Assembly: GCF_900111515.1 (NCBI RefSeq)
Contig: NZ_FOHS01000002.1
Span: 1,054,001-1,118,000, forward strand
Length of the DNA: 64,000 nt
Direction: 5' to 3'
Source: Hymenobacter actinosclerus
GTDB lineage: Bacteria; Bacteroidota; Bacteroidia; Cytophagales; Hymenobacteraceae
The notes under the pieces are model-generated. The model worked only from the letters and a program-made list of their open reading frames with translations. It searched no databases and was not told the DNA's origin. Positions 17,884 to 26,295 of this stretch are shown here, one piece after another. A program made the position numbers and the translations under genes. Numbering within the stretch: the stretch's first letter is position 1; each line of letters opens with the position of its first letter.

Positions 17884-17905
17884 CTACTGCTTTTCTACTA
17901 ACCAT

Positions 17906-18568
17906 ATGATTCGTTTTTTAGCACTATTCGTTGGCTTACTACTGCCCCAGGCCCTTTTGGCCCAGTACAAATCCTTCGAAGCAGGCACTTATGTGCTGGC
18001 TGATAACCGCCAGTTGCTGCATTCGGCCAAGTTGAAGCTGCGGAACGAAAACACGCTTCTCGTTAAAGACGGCAAGAGTGAAAAGCAACCGCTAAATCCT
18101 GAGGATATACTCTGGTTTCAGGTGGGCAAACACCGGTTCGTACCTGTCGGCGGATTTCAGGTTGATGATGGTTTTAGTGGTAGCGATGTACAACGTGGTT
18201 TCGCAGAATTTCTCGACAGCGGCCAGGTAAAGCTTTATGAGTACCGATTCTTCGCGGCCAATGCATCCCCTGTGCTGGGCAGTAACAAAGGCTTTGTTGG
18301 CGGTGGCGGAGCATCGTGGAAGACGGTGTACTTGCTGCAACCGGCCGGCCAGTCGGATTTTACCGTGGTAAGCGCCAATAACTGGGGGGGCGTCAGCCGG
18401 GAATTCCGCGAGACAATAGCCCCTCTTGTTACCGGCCGGCCCGATTTGCAGAAGCTACTGGCCGACGATACCATCTTTATGGAAAACCTAGTTCCGTTTG
18501 TTCGCTCCCTCAACCGCGGTCTGCCTACGGCGGCTCCGGCCCCGCTGCCCACTGCCGGATCCAATTAA
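17906..18568 (+). CDS. Hypothetical secreted protein (220 aa)
   Basis: A 220-residue protein with a clear signal peptide, MIRFLALFVGLLLPQALLAQ, cleaved before YKSFEAG. The mature part is beta-rich (TYVLADNRQLLHSAKLKL, DILWFQVGKHRFVPVGGFQ) with no membrane segment or recognised catalytic motif. Its end is Pro/Ala-rich (GLPTAAPAPLP). Codon use is less GC-rich than that of trpS downstream. The ATG at 17906 is chosen because the signal peptide starts there. I do not recognise the family. Confidence 0.8.
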   Translation: MIRFLALFVGLLLPQALLAQYKSFEAGTYVLADNRQLLHSAKLKLRNENTLLVKDGKSEKQPLNPEDILWFQVGKHRFVPVGGFQVDDGFSGSDVQRGFAEFLDSGQVKLYEYRFFAANASPVLGSNKGFVGGGGASWKTVYLLQPAGQSDFTVVSANNWGGVSREFRETIAPLVTGRPDLQKLLADDTIFMENLVPFVRSLNRGLPTAAPAPLPTAGSN

Positions 18569-18619
18569 ACAGCTATTACAGCGTTTTTCGCTGCCGAAAT
18601 GGCTAATTTTTCAACATCA

Positions 18620-18653
18620 AGCTAACAGCTAACCGCTGCTGGCTAATAGCTTA
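18620..18653. repeat. AGCTAACAGC-type short repeat
   Basis: AGCTAACAGCTAACCGCTG followed by CTGGCTAATAGCTTA gives an imperfect palindrome made of AGCTAAC-like units, ending seven bases before the trpS ATG. Similar units occur at 33280-33315. Confidence 0.55.
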
Positions 18654-18659
18654 AAATAC

Positions 18660-19637
18660 ATGTCCCGCATCCTTACCGGCATCCAGAGTACCGGGCGCCC
18701 ACACTTGGGCAACCTGCTCGGCGCCATCCTGCCCGCCATCGAGCTGTCGAAAAGCCCGGCCAACGACTCGCTGTACTTCATTGCCGACCTGCACTCGCTG
18801 ACCACTGTGCGCGACGCGGCGCTGCTGCGCGAGAACACCTACGCCGTGGCCGCCGCCTGGCTGGCCTGCGGTTTCGATACCGATAAAAACCTATTCTACC
18901 GGCAGTCCGACGTGCCGCAGGTAACCGAGCTGACCTGGTACCTAAGCTGCTTTACGCCTTACCCGATGCTGGCCAACGCGCACAGCTTCAAGGACAAGAG
19001 CGACCGGCTTTCGGACGTAAATGCGGGCCTGTTCACCTACCCCGTGCTCATGGCCGCCGACATCCTGCTCTACGACGCCGACATCGTGCCCGTGGGCAAG
19101 GACCAGGTGCAGCACCTCGAAATTGCCCGCGACATGGCCCAGGCCTTCAACAGCCGCTACGGCGACACCTTCGTGCTGCCCCGCCCGCGGGTAGATGAGC
19201 AGGTGATGCTGGTGCCCGGCGTCGATGGCCAGAAGATGAGCAAGAGCTACGGCAACACCATCGACATTTTCGTCGATGACAAGACGCTGCTCAAAACCAT
19301 CAAAACCATCGTCTCGGACAGCACCCCGCTCGAAGCGCCCAAAAACCCCGATACCGACACCACGTTCAAGCTGTTCGCGCTGGTAGCCAATGCCGACCAG
19401 GTGGCCGAAATGCGCCAGAACTACCTGAATGGCGGCTACGGCTACGGCCACGCCAAGCAGGCGCTGTTCGAGGCCATTCGCACCCGCTTTGCCGAGGAGC
19501 GCGAGCGGTTCACTTTCTACAGCCAGAACCTGCCCGAAGTAGACAAAAAGCTGGCCGAGGGCGCCCGCAAAGCCCAGGCCTACGGCACGGGCGTGCTCAA
19601 CAAGGTGCGCGAAAAGGTGGGCTACTCGGCGCGGTAA
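18660..19637 (+). CDS. trpS: Tryptophanyl-tRNA synthetase
   Basis: A 325-residue class I aminoacyl-tRNA synthetase that charges tRNA-Trp. The HIGH-type motif reads TGRPHLGN (residues 11-18), and the KMSKS loop is at about 191-195 (QKMSKSYGN). The block FTYPVLMAADILLYDADIVPVGKDQ between them is characteristic of TrpS and separates it from TyrS. Length is typical of bacterial TrpS. The start ATG sits just after a short repeat, with no obvious Shine-Dalgarno sequence. A very strong terminator follows at 19667. Confidence 0.96.
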   Translation: MSRILTGIQSTGRPHLGNLLGAILPAIELSKSPANDSLYFIADLHSLTTVRDAALLRENTYAVAAAWLACGFDTDKNLFYRQSDVPQVTELTWYLSCFTPYPMLANAHSFKDKSDRLSDVNAGLFTYPVLMAADILLYDADIVPVGKDQVQHLEIARDMAQAFNSRYGDTFVLPRPRVDEQVMLVPGVDGQKMSKSYGNTIDIFVDDKTLLKTIKTIVSDSTPLEAPKNPDTDTTFKLFALVANADQVAEMRQNYLNGGYGYGHAKQALFEAIRTRFAEERERFTFYSQNLPEVDKKLAEGARKAQAYGTGVLNKVREKVGYSAR

Positions 19638-19666
19638 CAAGCCAAAGATTCACCCCGACACTCAAC

Positions 19667-19723
19667 AAAGGGCCTTCCCGGAGGCCGCTCAGCTAGTTGA
19701 GCGGCCTCCGGGAAGGCCCTTTT
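19667..19723. terminator. 25-bp bidirectional terminator hairpin
   Basis: A perfect 25-bp stem with loop GCTAGT runs from AAAGGGCCTTCCCGG to CCGGGAAGGCCCTTT, with T-runs in both directions. It separates the convergent trpS and the gene ending at 19747. Confidence 0.93.
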
Positions 19724-19746
19724 CGTTTTCAGAAGCGGAAGGGCTT

Positions 19747-20607
19747 TTAATACGGGAGGCCGTCGATGTTGTGGGGCCGCTGCTGGTTGCCGAAGCTGAA
19801 ACCCACTTTGCTGCCGCGGCTGACCTGCTGGTTTTCGAGCTTCTGCTTGACGGTGATTTTCTGGATGTCGGTCATGGGCGGGGCAATAAGGTCGTTGTTG
19901 ACGGCCGCAATCATGGCGCTTTCCACGAACAGGCGCAAGCCGTCCTCCGTCACGAGGTTGTCCGACATATCGTTGTCGGGCAGTTCGAGCTGCTGCACGC
20001 CTTCGAGGAAGTAGTGCCGGTCGATGTTGATGAGCAGGCGCCCGACCAGGTAGCCGGGGTCGTTGAGGCGCTGGTACTTGATGCTGTCGGCCATGAAGTT
20101 GTAGGCCATGATGTGGCCAAAAAACCGCCGCCGGAAGTCCTGCTCCACGTATTTGGTGGGCATGGGCCCATAGTCGTCGGGGAAGGTGACGATGTTGGAA
20201 TGCAGCACGAACATCAGCAAATCGCCGCTGAAGCGGATGTGAAACTCCATCTCGTTCACGGGCCGGTACTCAATCAGCACCGACGAATCGAAGGCCGTTA
20301 CCTTGTTGCTGAGCTCCAGAACCAGCTCCTGCGACACCTGGCGCAGCAGTTCGAACGTGTCCAGCGTCTGGCGGTAAATGGCCTGCTTGGCCGACGATTT
20401 CTGCTTGAGGCCCTCGAAAATCTGGTTGAGGCGGTCGGTAGGCGCGGCGCCCGGGTCGCCGGGGGGGTTGGGCGCTTCGCCGTCGGAGTTGGGCGTACTG
20501 GCCTGGTTGAGGTCGTGGGTGGTGCGGATGGCGGGGCGCGAATCGGTCGGCGGGCCGGTCAGGGAAGTGGGGGTTGTGGGTCGGGTGCGGGGAGTTTCTT
20601 CGTCCAT
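19747..20607 (-). CDS. Conserved hypothetical protein (286 aa)
   Basis: A 286-residue soluble protein. The frame is open upstream, but the ATG at 20607 (MDEETPRTRPTTP) avoids overlap with the CoA-transferase gene and gives a plausible disordered Pro/Thr-rich head of about 60 residues. The folded part starts near residue 65 (LNQIFEGLKQKSSAKQAIY) and contains SNKVTAFDSSVLIEYRPV, FHIRFSGDLLMFVLHSNIV and a C-terminal region with MTDIQKITVKQKLENQQ. It reads as a conserved cytoplasmic Cytophagales family; no catalytic motif is seen. It may follow the CoA-transferase in one transcript (106-base gap). Confidence 0.8.
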   Translation of the reverse strand: MDEETPRTRPTTPTSLTGPPTDSRPAIRTTHDLNQASTPNSDGEAPNPPGDPGAAPTDRLNQIFEGLKQKSSAKQAIYRQTLDTFELLRQVSQELVLELSNKVTAFDSSVLIEYRPVNEMEFHIRFSGDLLMFVLHSNIVTFPDDYGPMPTKYVEQDFRRRFFGHIMAYNFMADSIKYQRLNDPGYLVGRLLINIDRHYFLEGVQQLELPDNDMSDNLVTEDGLRLFVESAMIAAVNNDLIAPPMTDIQKITVKQKLENQQVSRGSKVGFSFGNQQRPHNIDGLPY

Positions 20608-20713
20608 GCAGCAAAAAACAGCTTGGGCGCCCGAAAAGGCGCGGGTGAGCAAAGGGGAAGCCTTATTTACGCAAAAAGTTGGCAAAGGAGCGAATCGGAG
20701 CAGTACTACCGGC

Positions 20714-21853
20714 TCATTCGCCGGAATCCTTATCGGCCCGGGCGCCCAGTGCCGGCGGCCCCGGCAACGTGGCGGCCACGGCCCAGGCACTACTGCGAAA
20801 AGCCACCGTACGCAACCCGGCGTGCGGAAAACCGGCGGTGGGCGGCAACAGCATGGCCCGGGCCGCCGGTTGCGCCAGCGCCTCCCCTACCGCGCGCACG
20901 GCCCCGGCCGGCACAGCGCGCTTTTCCAGTTCGGCCAGCAGCTTTTCACCCTCCACTTCCGCAATTCGCTGGCGCAACAGCTCCTCCAGCTCCTGCCGGT
21001 GGGCTACGCGGGCAGGGTTGGTAGTGAAGCGGGAATCAGCGGCCCACTCGTTTCGGTCGAGTACGGCGCAGAGCTGGCGGAACTGCCCGTCGGACCCCAC
21101 GGCGAGCAGCAGCTGGGTGGCGTCGGCGGCGGTGTACACGGTGCCGTAGGGCACGATGCTGGGGTGGCCCGAGCCCAGCGGCCGGGGTTCCTGGCCCGTT
21201 ACCAGAAAGCTGGCGGCCTGGTTGGCGAGCGAGGCCAGGGCGCTGTGGTGCAGCGAGACTTCGAGTAGCGCGCCGCTACCGGTTCGCTCGCGCTGGTAGA
21301 GGGCCAGCAGCAGGGCCTCCTTGAGCTGGTGCGCCGTGAGCAGGTCGATGAGGGCCACCGGCATTTTCTGGGCCGGCTGGCCGGGGCCGGCGGCGTTGAG
21401 GTGCATAAAGCCGGTTTCGGCCTGAAGCACGGCATCGTAGCCGGCGCGGGCACTTTCGGGCCCGTAGCCGGTGATGGAACCGTAGAGCAGCCGCGGGTTC
21501 AGGGCGGCGAGCGTGGCATAATCGGCCCCGAGCTTCTCGGCGTCGCCGGGCTTGTAGGAGGCCAGCACCACGTCGGCCCCGGCGGCCAGCTCGTGCAGCT
21601 GGGCCCGGCCGGCCGCGGTGGTCAGGTCGAGCACGCGGCTGGATTTGCCCCAGTTGGCGGCGCTGAAATAAGCCGAAACCGGCGCATCGGGAGCTTCGGC
21701 GGCCGTGCGCCAGTTGCGCGTTACGTCGCCGGCCGGGGCTTCAATTTTCAGCACGGTGGCCCCCAATTCGGCCAGAAACTGCCCCACCTGGGGCCCGGCC
21801 AGCACCGAAGCCAGCTCCAATACGCGTAGCTTGTGGAGGGGAAGTTTGGTCAT
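20714..21853 (-). CDS. CaiB/BaiF CoA-transferase family protein
   Basis: A 379-residue class III CoA-transferase, which moves CoA between acyl-CoA and a free acid. Start ATG at 21853 gives MTKLPLHKLRVLELASVLAGPQVGQFLAELGATVLKIE, the classic family opening. Other signatures are YFSAANWGKSSRVLDL, LLYGSITGYGPES and GYDAVLQAETGFM, which ends with the catalytic-Asp block GYD. The C-terminal DRNEWAADSRFTTNPARVAHR matches too. The substrates cannot be inferred, and no acyl-CoA pathway genes are adjacent. Confidence 0.92.
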   Translation of the reverse strand: MTKLPLHKLRVLELASVLAGPQVGQFLAELGATVLKIEAPAGDVTRNWRTAAEAPDAPVSAYFSAANWGKSSRVLDLTTAAGRAQLHELAAGADVVLASYKPGDAEKLGADYATLAALNPRLLYGSITGYGPESARAGYDAVLQAETGFMHLNAAGPGQPAQKMPVALIDLLTAHQLKEALLLALYQRERTGSGALLEVSLHHSALASLANQAASFLVTGQEPRPLGSGHPSIVPYGTVYTAADATQLLLAVGSDGQFRQLCAVLDRNEWAADSRFTTNPARVAHRQELEELLRQRIAEVEGEKLLAELEKRAVPAGAVRAVGEALAQPAARAMLLPPTAGFPHAGLRTVAFRSSAWAVAATLPGPPALGARADKDSGE

Positions 21854-21906
21854 GAGAAGGAACAAGAGAGAAGGGAAAAGGACGTTCTTTCACTAAGCAC
21901 TAGCTG

Positions 21907-22596
21907 CTAACTGCTAATATACCCTCGGTCGCGCAGGCCTTCGCGGGGGTTGGCCAGCAATTCCAGGCGGCCGTCGTGCAGCAAATACACCACGTCGCAG
22001 AGAGCCAGCACCTGCTCGTAGCGGTGGTCGGTGAGCAGCAGGCCTTTGCGGAGTTTGACGGCCCGCATCACGTCGGCCAGCGTTTCGAGGTGCACGGGCA
22101 TCACGCCGGTGAAGGGCTCGTCGAGCAGCGTGAACCGGGTATCGGCGTGCAGCAGCAACAGCACCTCCACCAGCCGCGCGGTGCCGCCCGACAGCTCGCC
22201 CACCGGCCGCTGCACCTGCGCCAGCAGCTCCGGAAAGGCGCTTAACGCGGCGGCGGCATTCACCCCGAGCAGCCGGGCCGCCGCCGCTATGGGTAGTTGG
22301 CGAGGCAGCACGGGCACCTGGGGCAGGTAGTTGAGCAGGCCCGGCTGGCGGTAGGCCGGTACCACCCGCCGCCCGTTGGCGCGCACCGAGGCATCGGCCA
22401 CTTGGCGGCCCCCGGATAGGGTCTGGAGCAGCGTGGATTTGCCGCAGCCGTTGCGCCCCAGCAGGCCCACTACCTGCCCCGTCTGCACCCGCAGGTACAC
22501 ATCCGACAGCAGCACGCGGTTGCCAAACGCCAGCCGAATGCCGTCGGCTTCGAGCAGGTGGGCCGCGGCGGGCCGGGGTATTTCGGGAGTGCGCAT
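21907..22596 (-). CDS. ABC transporter ATP-binding protein
   Basis: A 229-residue ABC ATPase. The start at 22596 (MRTPEIPRPAAAHLLEADGIRL) overlaps the stop of the upstream membrane gene by ATGA, so the pair is translationally coupled. Walker A is GRNGCGKST, the signature is LSGGTARLVEVLLLL, Walker B is FTLLDEPF and the switch His is in LLTDHRYEQ. The Q-loop region YLPQVPVLP is short. The signature lacks the usual Gln after LSGG (Thr instead). It is compact enough to be a full transporter ATPase partner of the small membrane protein encoded just upstream. Substrate unknown. Confidence 0.88.
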   Translation of the reverse strand: MRTPEIPRPAAAHLLEADGIRLAFGNRVLLSDVYLRVQTGQVVGLLGRNGCGKSTLLQTLSGGRQVADASVRANGRRVVPAYRQPGLLNYLPQVPVLPRQLPIAAAARLLGVNAAAALSAFPELLAQVQRPVGELSGGTARLVEVLLLLHADTRFTLLDEPFTGVMPVHLETLADVMRAVKLRKGLLLTDHRYEQVLALCDVVYLLHDGRLELLANPREGLRDRGYISS

Positions 22597-22931
22597 CAGG
22601 CGACCAGCTGATGTAATACGCCCGCCAAAGCGCAGAAGGCTAGCGTGTCCAGCACAACCAGCGGGGCCCAGAGCTGCCAGGGGGCCAGGTGCAGGTTGCG
22701 GTAGAACCAGTACTGGTGGGGCCGCAGCCGGTGCTCCAGATAAGCAAGCAGCGGAAACGTGCCCAGCTTCATCAGCACCAGCCCCGGGCCCAGGGGCGGT
22801 GGCCAGGGCAGCTGTAGCAGGCCGGCGCCCAGGGCAGTAGCGCCCAGCACCAGGGCCGAAAGCAGTATGGTTTGGGGCAGCAGCGTGCGGTAGAACAGGG
22901 CCAGCGCCCGCAGATAGGTATTCAATGTCAT
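22596..22931 (-). CDS. Small integral membrane protein paired with ABC ATPase
   Basis: A 111-residue protein starting MTLNTYLRALALFYRTLLPQ at the ATG at 22931. It has three strongly hydrophobic segments, LLSALVLGATALGAGLL, GLVLMKLGTFPLLAYL and APLVVLDTLAFCALAGVL. Between segments two and three is a conserved-looking cytosolic loop, EHRLRPHQYWFYRNLHLAPW, with aromatic and basic residues that could contact the ATPase. The ATGA overlap with the ATPase gene argues for a complex. It is too small to be an ordinary ABC permease (six segments per half). I do not recognise the family. Confidence 0.82.
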   Translation of the reverse strand: MTLNTYLRALALFYRTLLPQTILLSALVLGATALGAGLLQLPWPPPLGPGLVLMKLGTFPLLAYLEHRLRPHQYWFYRNLHLAPWQLWAPLVVLDTLAFCALAGVLHQLVA

Positions 22932-22975
22932 AAAACCGGCTCCGTAGAAGCTCCTGCAACGCCCACCGGGCCCGT

Positions 22976-23716
22976 TTATTCTTTCCGGCCCAGCCGCCCG
23001 AAAACCGGAAACGTTACCAGCCGCTTGCCTGGCCCCCACAGGCGCGTCAGCTCCCCGGCTACCAGGGCCACCAAATCGGCGCCGTGGTGCTGGCGGGTGT
23101 AGTTGGCGGCGGCCGACCAGGAGCGCAGGTAACCCAGCATATCGGCCACCAGCCAGTGCCGGACAACCGTAAAGCGCGCCCGCTGCACGTCGGCGAAAGG
23201 AAAGGGAATTTGGGCGTACTCTTCTGCGATATGCCGGCGGTTGGCATCCCAGTACGGAGCCGAGGTTTCGTCGTGAAACCGGTTAAGCGCCTGGTTCAGG
23301 GCCGCCTCGTCGGTGTGGCAGAAGCTGTAGCCCCACTCGGCCAGCACGCCGCCGGGCCGCAGCACCCGCCGGGCTTCGTGGTGGAAAGCGGCGGGCTCCA
23401 GCCAGTGCAGGGCCTGGGCCACGGTAACTAAATCGAAGCTGTTGGCCGCGAAGGGCGTGCTTTCGGCCGGGCTGAGCTGGTACCGGACATTGGGCAGCGC
23501 CGGGGCCCGGGCCAGCTGGTTGGCGCTGATGTCGGTGGCATCTACCTGCTCAAACTCCCCGGCCAGCACCGCCGCCACCTGCCCGTTGCCGGTGGCGCAG
23601 TCCCAGGCCCGGCCCCGGCCCGCCACCTGCGGCAGCAGCCACTGGTAGAGAGCCGGCGGGTAGTCGATGCGGTAGCGGGCGTACAGGTCAGCCTGCGCGG
23701 AGAATCGGTCGAGCAT
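22976..23716 (-). CDS. Class I SAM-dependent methyltransferase
   Basis: A 246-residue Rossmann-fold methyltransferase of the Methyltransf_11 kind. SAM-binding motif I reads AWDCATGNGQVAAVLAG (residues about 37-53), motif II VDATDISANQ and motif IV FDLVTVAQALHWL, followed by VLRPGGVLAEWGY. The HWL/F variant at motif IV is typical of small-molecule methyltransferases related to trans-aconitate methyltransferase. The C-terminal half is helical. The start ATG at 23716 is followed upstream by the heptamer composite repeat. Substrate unknown. Confidence 0.9.
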   Translation of the reverse strand: MLDRFSAQADLYARYRIDYPPALYQWLLPQVAGRGRAWDCATGNGQVAAVLAGEFEQVDATDISANQLARAPALPNVRYQLSPAESTPFAANSFDLVTVAQALHWLEPAAFHHEARRVLRPGGVLAEWGYSFCHTDEAALNQALNRFHDETSAPYWDANRRHIAEEYAQIPFPFADVQRARFTVVRHWLVADMLGYLRSWSAAANYTRQHHGADLVALVAGELTRLWGPGKRLVTFPVFGRLGRKE

Positions 23717-23723
23717 GGGTTCG

Positions 23724-23894
23724 TTGTCAGTTGTCAGTTGTCAGTTGTCAGTTGTCAGTTGTCAGTAAAGAACGTCATTCTGAGCGCAGCGAAGAATCAT
23801 GCGTGAGGTCGTTTAACTACATTTGAACATCAGCCTACGAGATTCTTCGCTGCGCTCAGAATGACGTTCTTTACTGACAACTGACAACTGACAA
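23724..23894. repeat. Composite inverted repeat with (TTGTCAG)6 / (CTGACAA)3 outer arms
   Basis: Six exact copies of TTGTCAG (23724-23765) are followed by a core arm (23766-23798) reading TAAAGAACGTCATTCTGAGC and onward. The core's complement is at 23841-23873, and three copies of CTGACAA close it (23874-23894). The 33-bp core pairs perfectly; the central 42 bases do not. It separates two divergent genes, ending five bases before the ATG at 23900 and seven bases from the methyltransferase start. Confidence 0.94.
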
Positions 23895-23899
23895 CAAAA

Positions 23900-24928
23900 A
23901 TGCTTCCCATCCAGACCGGCCTGCTGGCCTACGGAATGTCGGGCCGCGTATTTCATGCGCCTTTTCTGAGCACTAGCCCCCTTTTCGGGCTGCGGGCCGT
24001 GGTGGAGCGCCACCGCCAAACCGCCGTCCAAACCTACCCCGATATCATCAGCTACGATTCGGTGGCGGCTCTGCTGGCCGACGATGTGCTGGAGTTGGTC
24101 GTCATCAATACACCCAACGACACGCATTTTGCGCTGGCCCGGCAGGCGCTGCTGGCCGGCAAGCACGTGCTCATCGAAAAGCCCGTAGCCACCACTCCGG
24201 CCGAGCTGGATGAGCTGCTGGCCCTGGCCACCCGGCAGCAGCGCCACCTGCTGGCCTACCAGAACCGCCGCTGGGATTCCGATTTCCAGCTGGTGCGGCA
24301 GGTGGTGGAAAGTGGCCGACTGGGCCGGCTCACGGAGGTGCATTTCCGCTTCGACCGCTACAAGGTGGCCCTCAACCCCAAGCAGTTCAAGGAAGACGCC
24401 GCCGCCCCCGGTAGCGGCCTGAGCTTCGACCTGGGCCCCCACGTGCTCGACCAGGCCTTGAGTTTGTTCGGAGAGCCCGCCCACAGCCGCTTTACGCGGG
24501 CCAGCCACCGCCCCAACTCCCGCGTCGACGACTATTTCCACGCCCACCTCGAATATCCTGAAGGCCTGCACGTATTCGTGACCGGCAGCCTGCTAACGGC
24601 CGCGGCGGGCCCGGCCTACGTGCTGCATGGCACGGCTGGCTCGTTCCAAAAAAACCGCACCGACGTGCAGGAAACCCAACTGGTGGCGGGGATTTTGCCC
24701 ACCACAGCCAGCTACGGCCACGAGCCGGCCGGTGCCGAAGGTGTGCTCACACTGGCTACCGAACCGGGCCACTTTCAGACTGAATTACTACCGGCTCCGG
24801 CGAGCAACTACGCCGGCCTGTTCGATGCGGTGTACCAGACCATCCGCCACGCCCAGCCCTTCCCCGTAACCCCCGAGCAGTTGCGCTGGCAGCTGGAAAT
24901 TCTGGCGGGCCCAAATCCCCAGGGTTGA
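23900..24928 (+). CDS. Gfo/Idh/MocA family oxidoreductase
   Basis: A 342-residue NAD(P)-dependent sugar- or cyclitol-type dehydrogenase. The N-terminal Rossmann domain starts LLAYGMSGRVFHAPFL (a GxxGxxFHxPF variant seen in YdgJ/YvaA-like enzymes), followed by VVINTPNDTHF and the EKPVATT motif (Lys of EKP is the conserved catalytic Lys). The C-terminal domain contains DLGPHVLDQAL with the conserved Asp/His. The start codon lies only five bases after the composite repeat and no Shine-Dalgarno is visible. The final residues NPQG and the stop codon fall inside the hairpin repeat at 24916, suggesting the natural C-terminus was altered. Not the Tat-exported paralogue at 52146. Confidence 0.9.
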   Translation: MLPIQTGLLAYGMSGRVFHAPFLSTSPLFGLRAVVERHRQTAVQTYPDIISYDSVAALLADDVLELVVINTPNDTHFALARQALLAGKHVLIEKPVATTPAELDELLALATRQQRHLLAYQNRRWDSDFQLVRQVVESGRLGRLTEVHFRFDRYKVALNPKQFKEDAAAPGSGLSFDLGPHVLDQALSLFGEPAHSRFTRASHRPNSRVDDYFHAHLEYPEGLHVFVTGSLLTAAAGPAYVLHGTAGSFQKNRTDVQETQLVAGILPTTASYGHEPAGAEGVLTLATEPGHFQTELLPAPASNYAGLFDAVYQTIRHAQPFPVTPEQLRWQLEILAGPNPQG

Positions 24929-24988
24929 AACCCTGGGCTAGTCAGCGGTTCCGTTGGGGTCTACGTAGCCCAGAACTGAAGCCCTGGG
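24916..24988. repeat. Two-hairpin repeat with CCCAGGGTT motifs
   Basis: The first unit is the palindrome CCCAGGGTT-GA-AACCCTGGG (24918-24937). The second unit, inverted and diverged, spans about 24965-24988 (GTAGCCCAGAACTGAAGCCC). The TGA stop of the preceding oxidoreductase is the GA centre plus one arm base of the first hairpin. The element fills the gap between convergent genes and may act as terminator. Confidence 0.8.
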
Positions 24989-24992
24989 AATT

Positions 24993-26114
24993 TTAGAACG
25001 ACAGCGCGATGCTGCTGGTGAGGTTGCCGTAGCTTTTGGTGGGGTTGCCGTTGCGGTCGGTAAGAAAGTCGTGGCCGGAGTTGAACAGGCGGCCCTCGAC
25101 GCGCACGGCTACGTGGCTGGTGGGCAGGTAATCGAGGTTGAGCGAGCCGGCCCGGACGTTGAAATCGGGGTCGGTGAGGGCGGGCGTGGTATTGCGTATG
25201 GCTACGCCGTGGTCGGCGCTGAAATACTCGGCCCGGGCCCCGAGGCGCCATTTATCGGCCAGTTGGTAGCGGGCCAGCAGCGTGCCGGTGTACCAGGTAT
25301 CGGCCCGGGCATCAGCTTCGGGGCGCTGCTGTTTGCCTACATCGCACACCAGCGCCAGGCTCAGGCGGTCGGAGGCAGCGTAGCGGGCGTAGAAATCGTG
25401 GAAGAAGCGGCGGCGGCGCACCAGGCCCTCGGGCTGCTCGTTGCCATAGAAGGTGCTGGAATTGATGAGCAGTTTGTCGGTGGCCTGCCACTGAATTTGG
25501 GTGCCCAGGGCCTTGGCCTGGTTGGTTTCGCGGATATTCTGCCAGCCGTTGAGCACCAGGGCCGTGAGCGTGAGCTTAGGGTCCATTTCGTAGGTGAACT
25601 TCACGCCGGCCTCGTAGTAGGGCGAACCCTCGGCGGCCAGCGAGCGGGTCAGCGTCCAGTTGTTCTTGCTGAGCGCCGACTCGATGCCGATATGCGAGCT
25701 GAAGATACCGGCATCAATCCAGGCCTTGCGGAAGGGCCGAAAGCCGGCGTAGGCCTGGTAGATGTTGCGGATAATGGGGTCTTCGGGGGCGTAATTGGCC
25801 GAGGGGTAGGTGCCGGCGTGCAGGCCCACTTCGCCCCGCACCTGGTCGTTATCGTAGCGCAAACCAATCAGGCCCTGGTTCACCGTAAACTCGTTCTGGC
25901 GGTTGTGGGAGAAGATAAAGTTGGGCCGTTCGTGGCCGCGGGCATGCTTGAAATCGTAGCCGTAATACGCATCCACAAAGCCATACACCGTAAAAGGGTT
26001 GCCGGGCTGGGTAACGGCAGTGGCTGCCGAATCGGCGGGGGTGGTTTGGGCCGTGGCGGTGGCCGGCAGCAAGGTCGGGGCCGTAGCCACCAGCAGCGCG
26101 AAAAGGTGCTTCAA
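24993..26114 (-). CDS. OmpL-like outer-membrane beta-barrel porin
   Basis: A 373-residue outer-membrane protein of the putative beta-barrel porin-2 (OmpL-like) family. Signal peptide MKHLFALLVATAPTLLPATATAQ is followed by a short linker and NPFTVYGFVDAYYGYDF, a signature first strand. Alternating strands continue to the C-terminus SIALSF, whose terminal Phe is the outer-membrane assembly signal. GIFSSHIGIESA and NGWQNIRETNQAKALG are family blocks. It is thought to form a passive pore; the solute is not known. Confidence 0.88.
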   Translation of the reverse strand: MKHLFALLVATAPTLLPATATAQTTPADSAATAVTQPGNPFTVYGFVDAYYGYDFKHARGHERPNFIFSHNRQNEFTVNQGLIGLRYDNDQVRGEVGLHAGTYPSANYAPEDPIIRNIYQAYAGFRPFRKAWIDAGIFSSHIGIESALSKNNWTLTRSLAAEGSPYYEAGVKFTYEMDPKLTLTALVLNGWQNIRETNQAKALGTQIQWQATDKLLINSSTFYGNEQPEGLVRRRRFFHDFYARYAASDRLSLALVCDVGKQQRPEADARADTWYTGTLLARYQLADKWRLGARAEYFSADHGVAIRNTTPALTDPDFNVRAGSLNLDYLPTSHVAVRVEGRLFNSGHDFLTDRNGNPTKSYGNLTSSIALSF

Positions 26115-26208
26115 TGCAGGTTAATTCAGAAGGAGAAGTCTTTAACCTACGGCAGAATGGCCGGCGGGGATAAAATGGCGCTATAAAACCGGTCCGCCCT
26201 TTATCTTC

Positions 26209-26216
26209 TATCTTTG
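26209..26216 (+). promoter_or_regulatory. Perfect -7 element TATCTTTG
   Basis: TATCTTTG fits TAnnTTTG at every position and lies 79 bases upstream of the helicase start codon. The long leader it implies could carry cold-responsive control, common in DEAD-box helicase genes, but no structure was identified. No -33 TTTG at standard distance. Confidence 0.5.
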
Positions 26217-26295
26217 TTAGCAGAGCACCACCGCGGTTTGCTGGCCCAGAAACGACAGGTCAGTCTTTTTTCATCCTCCTTTTTCAAGCTGAACC

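Noticed and set aside
23724-23765. CRISPR-like tandem repeat
   Set aside because: Seven-base units follow each other without spacers and no cas genes are present.
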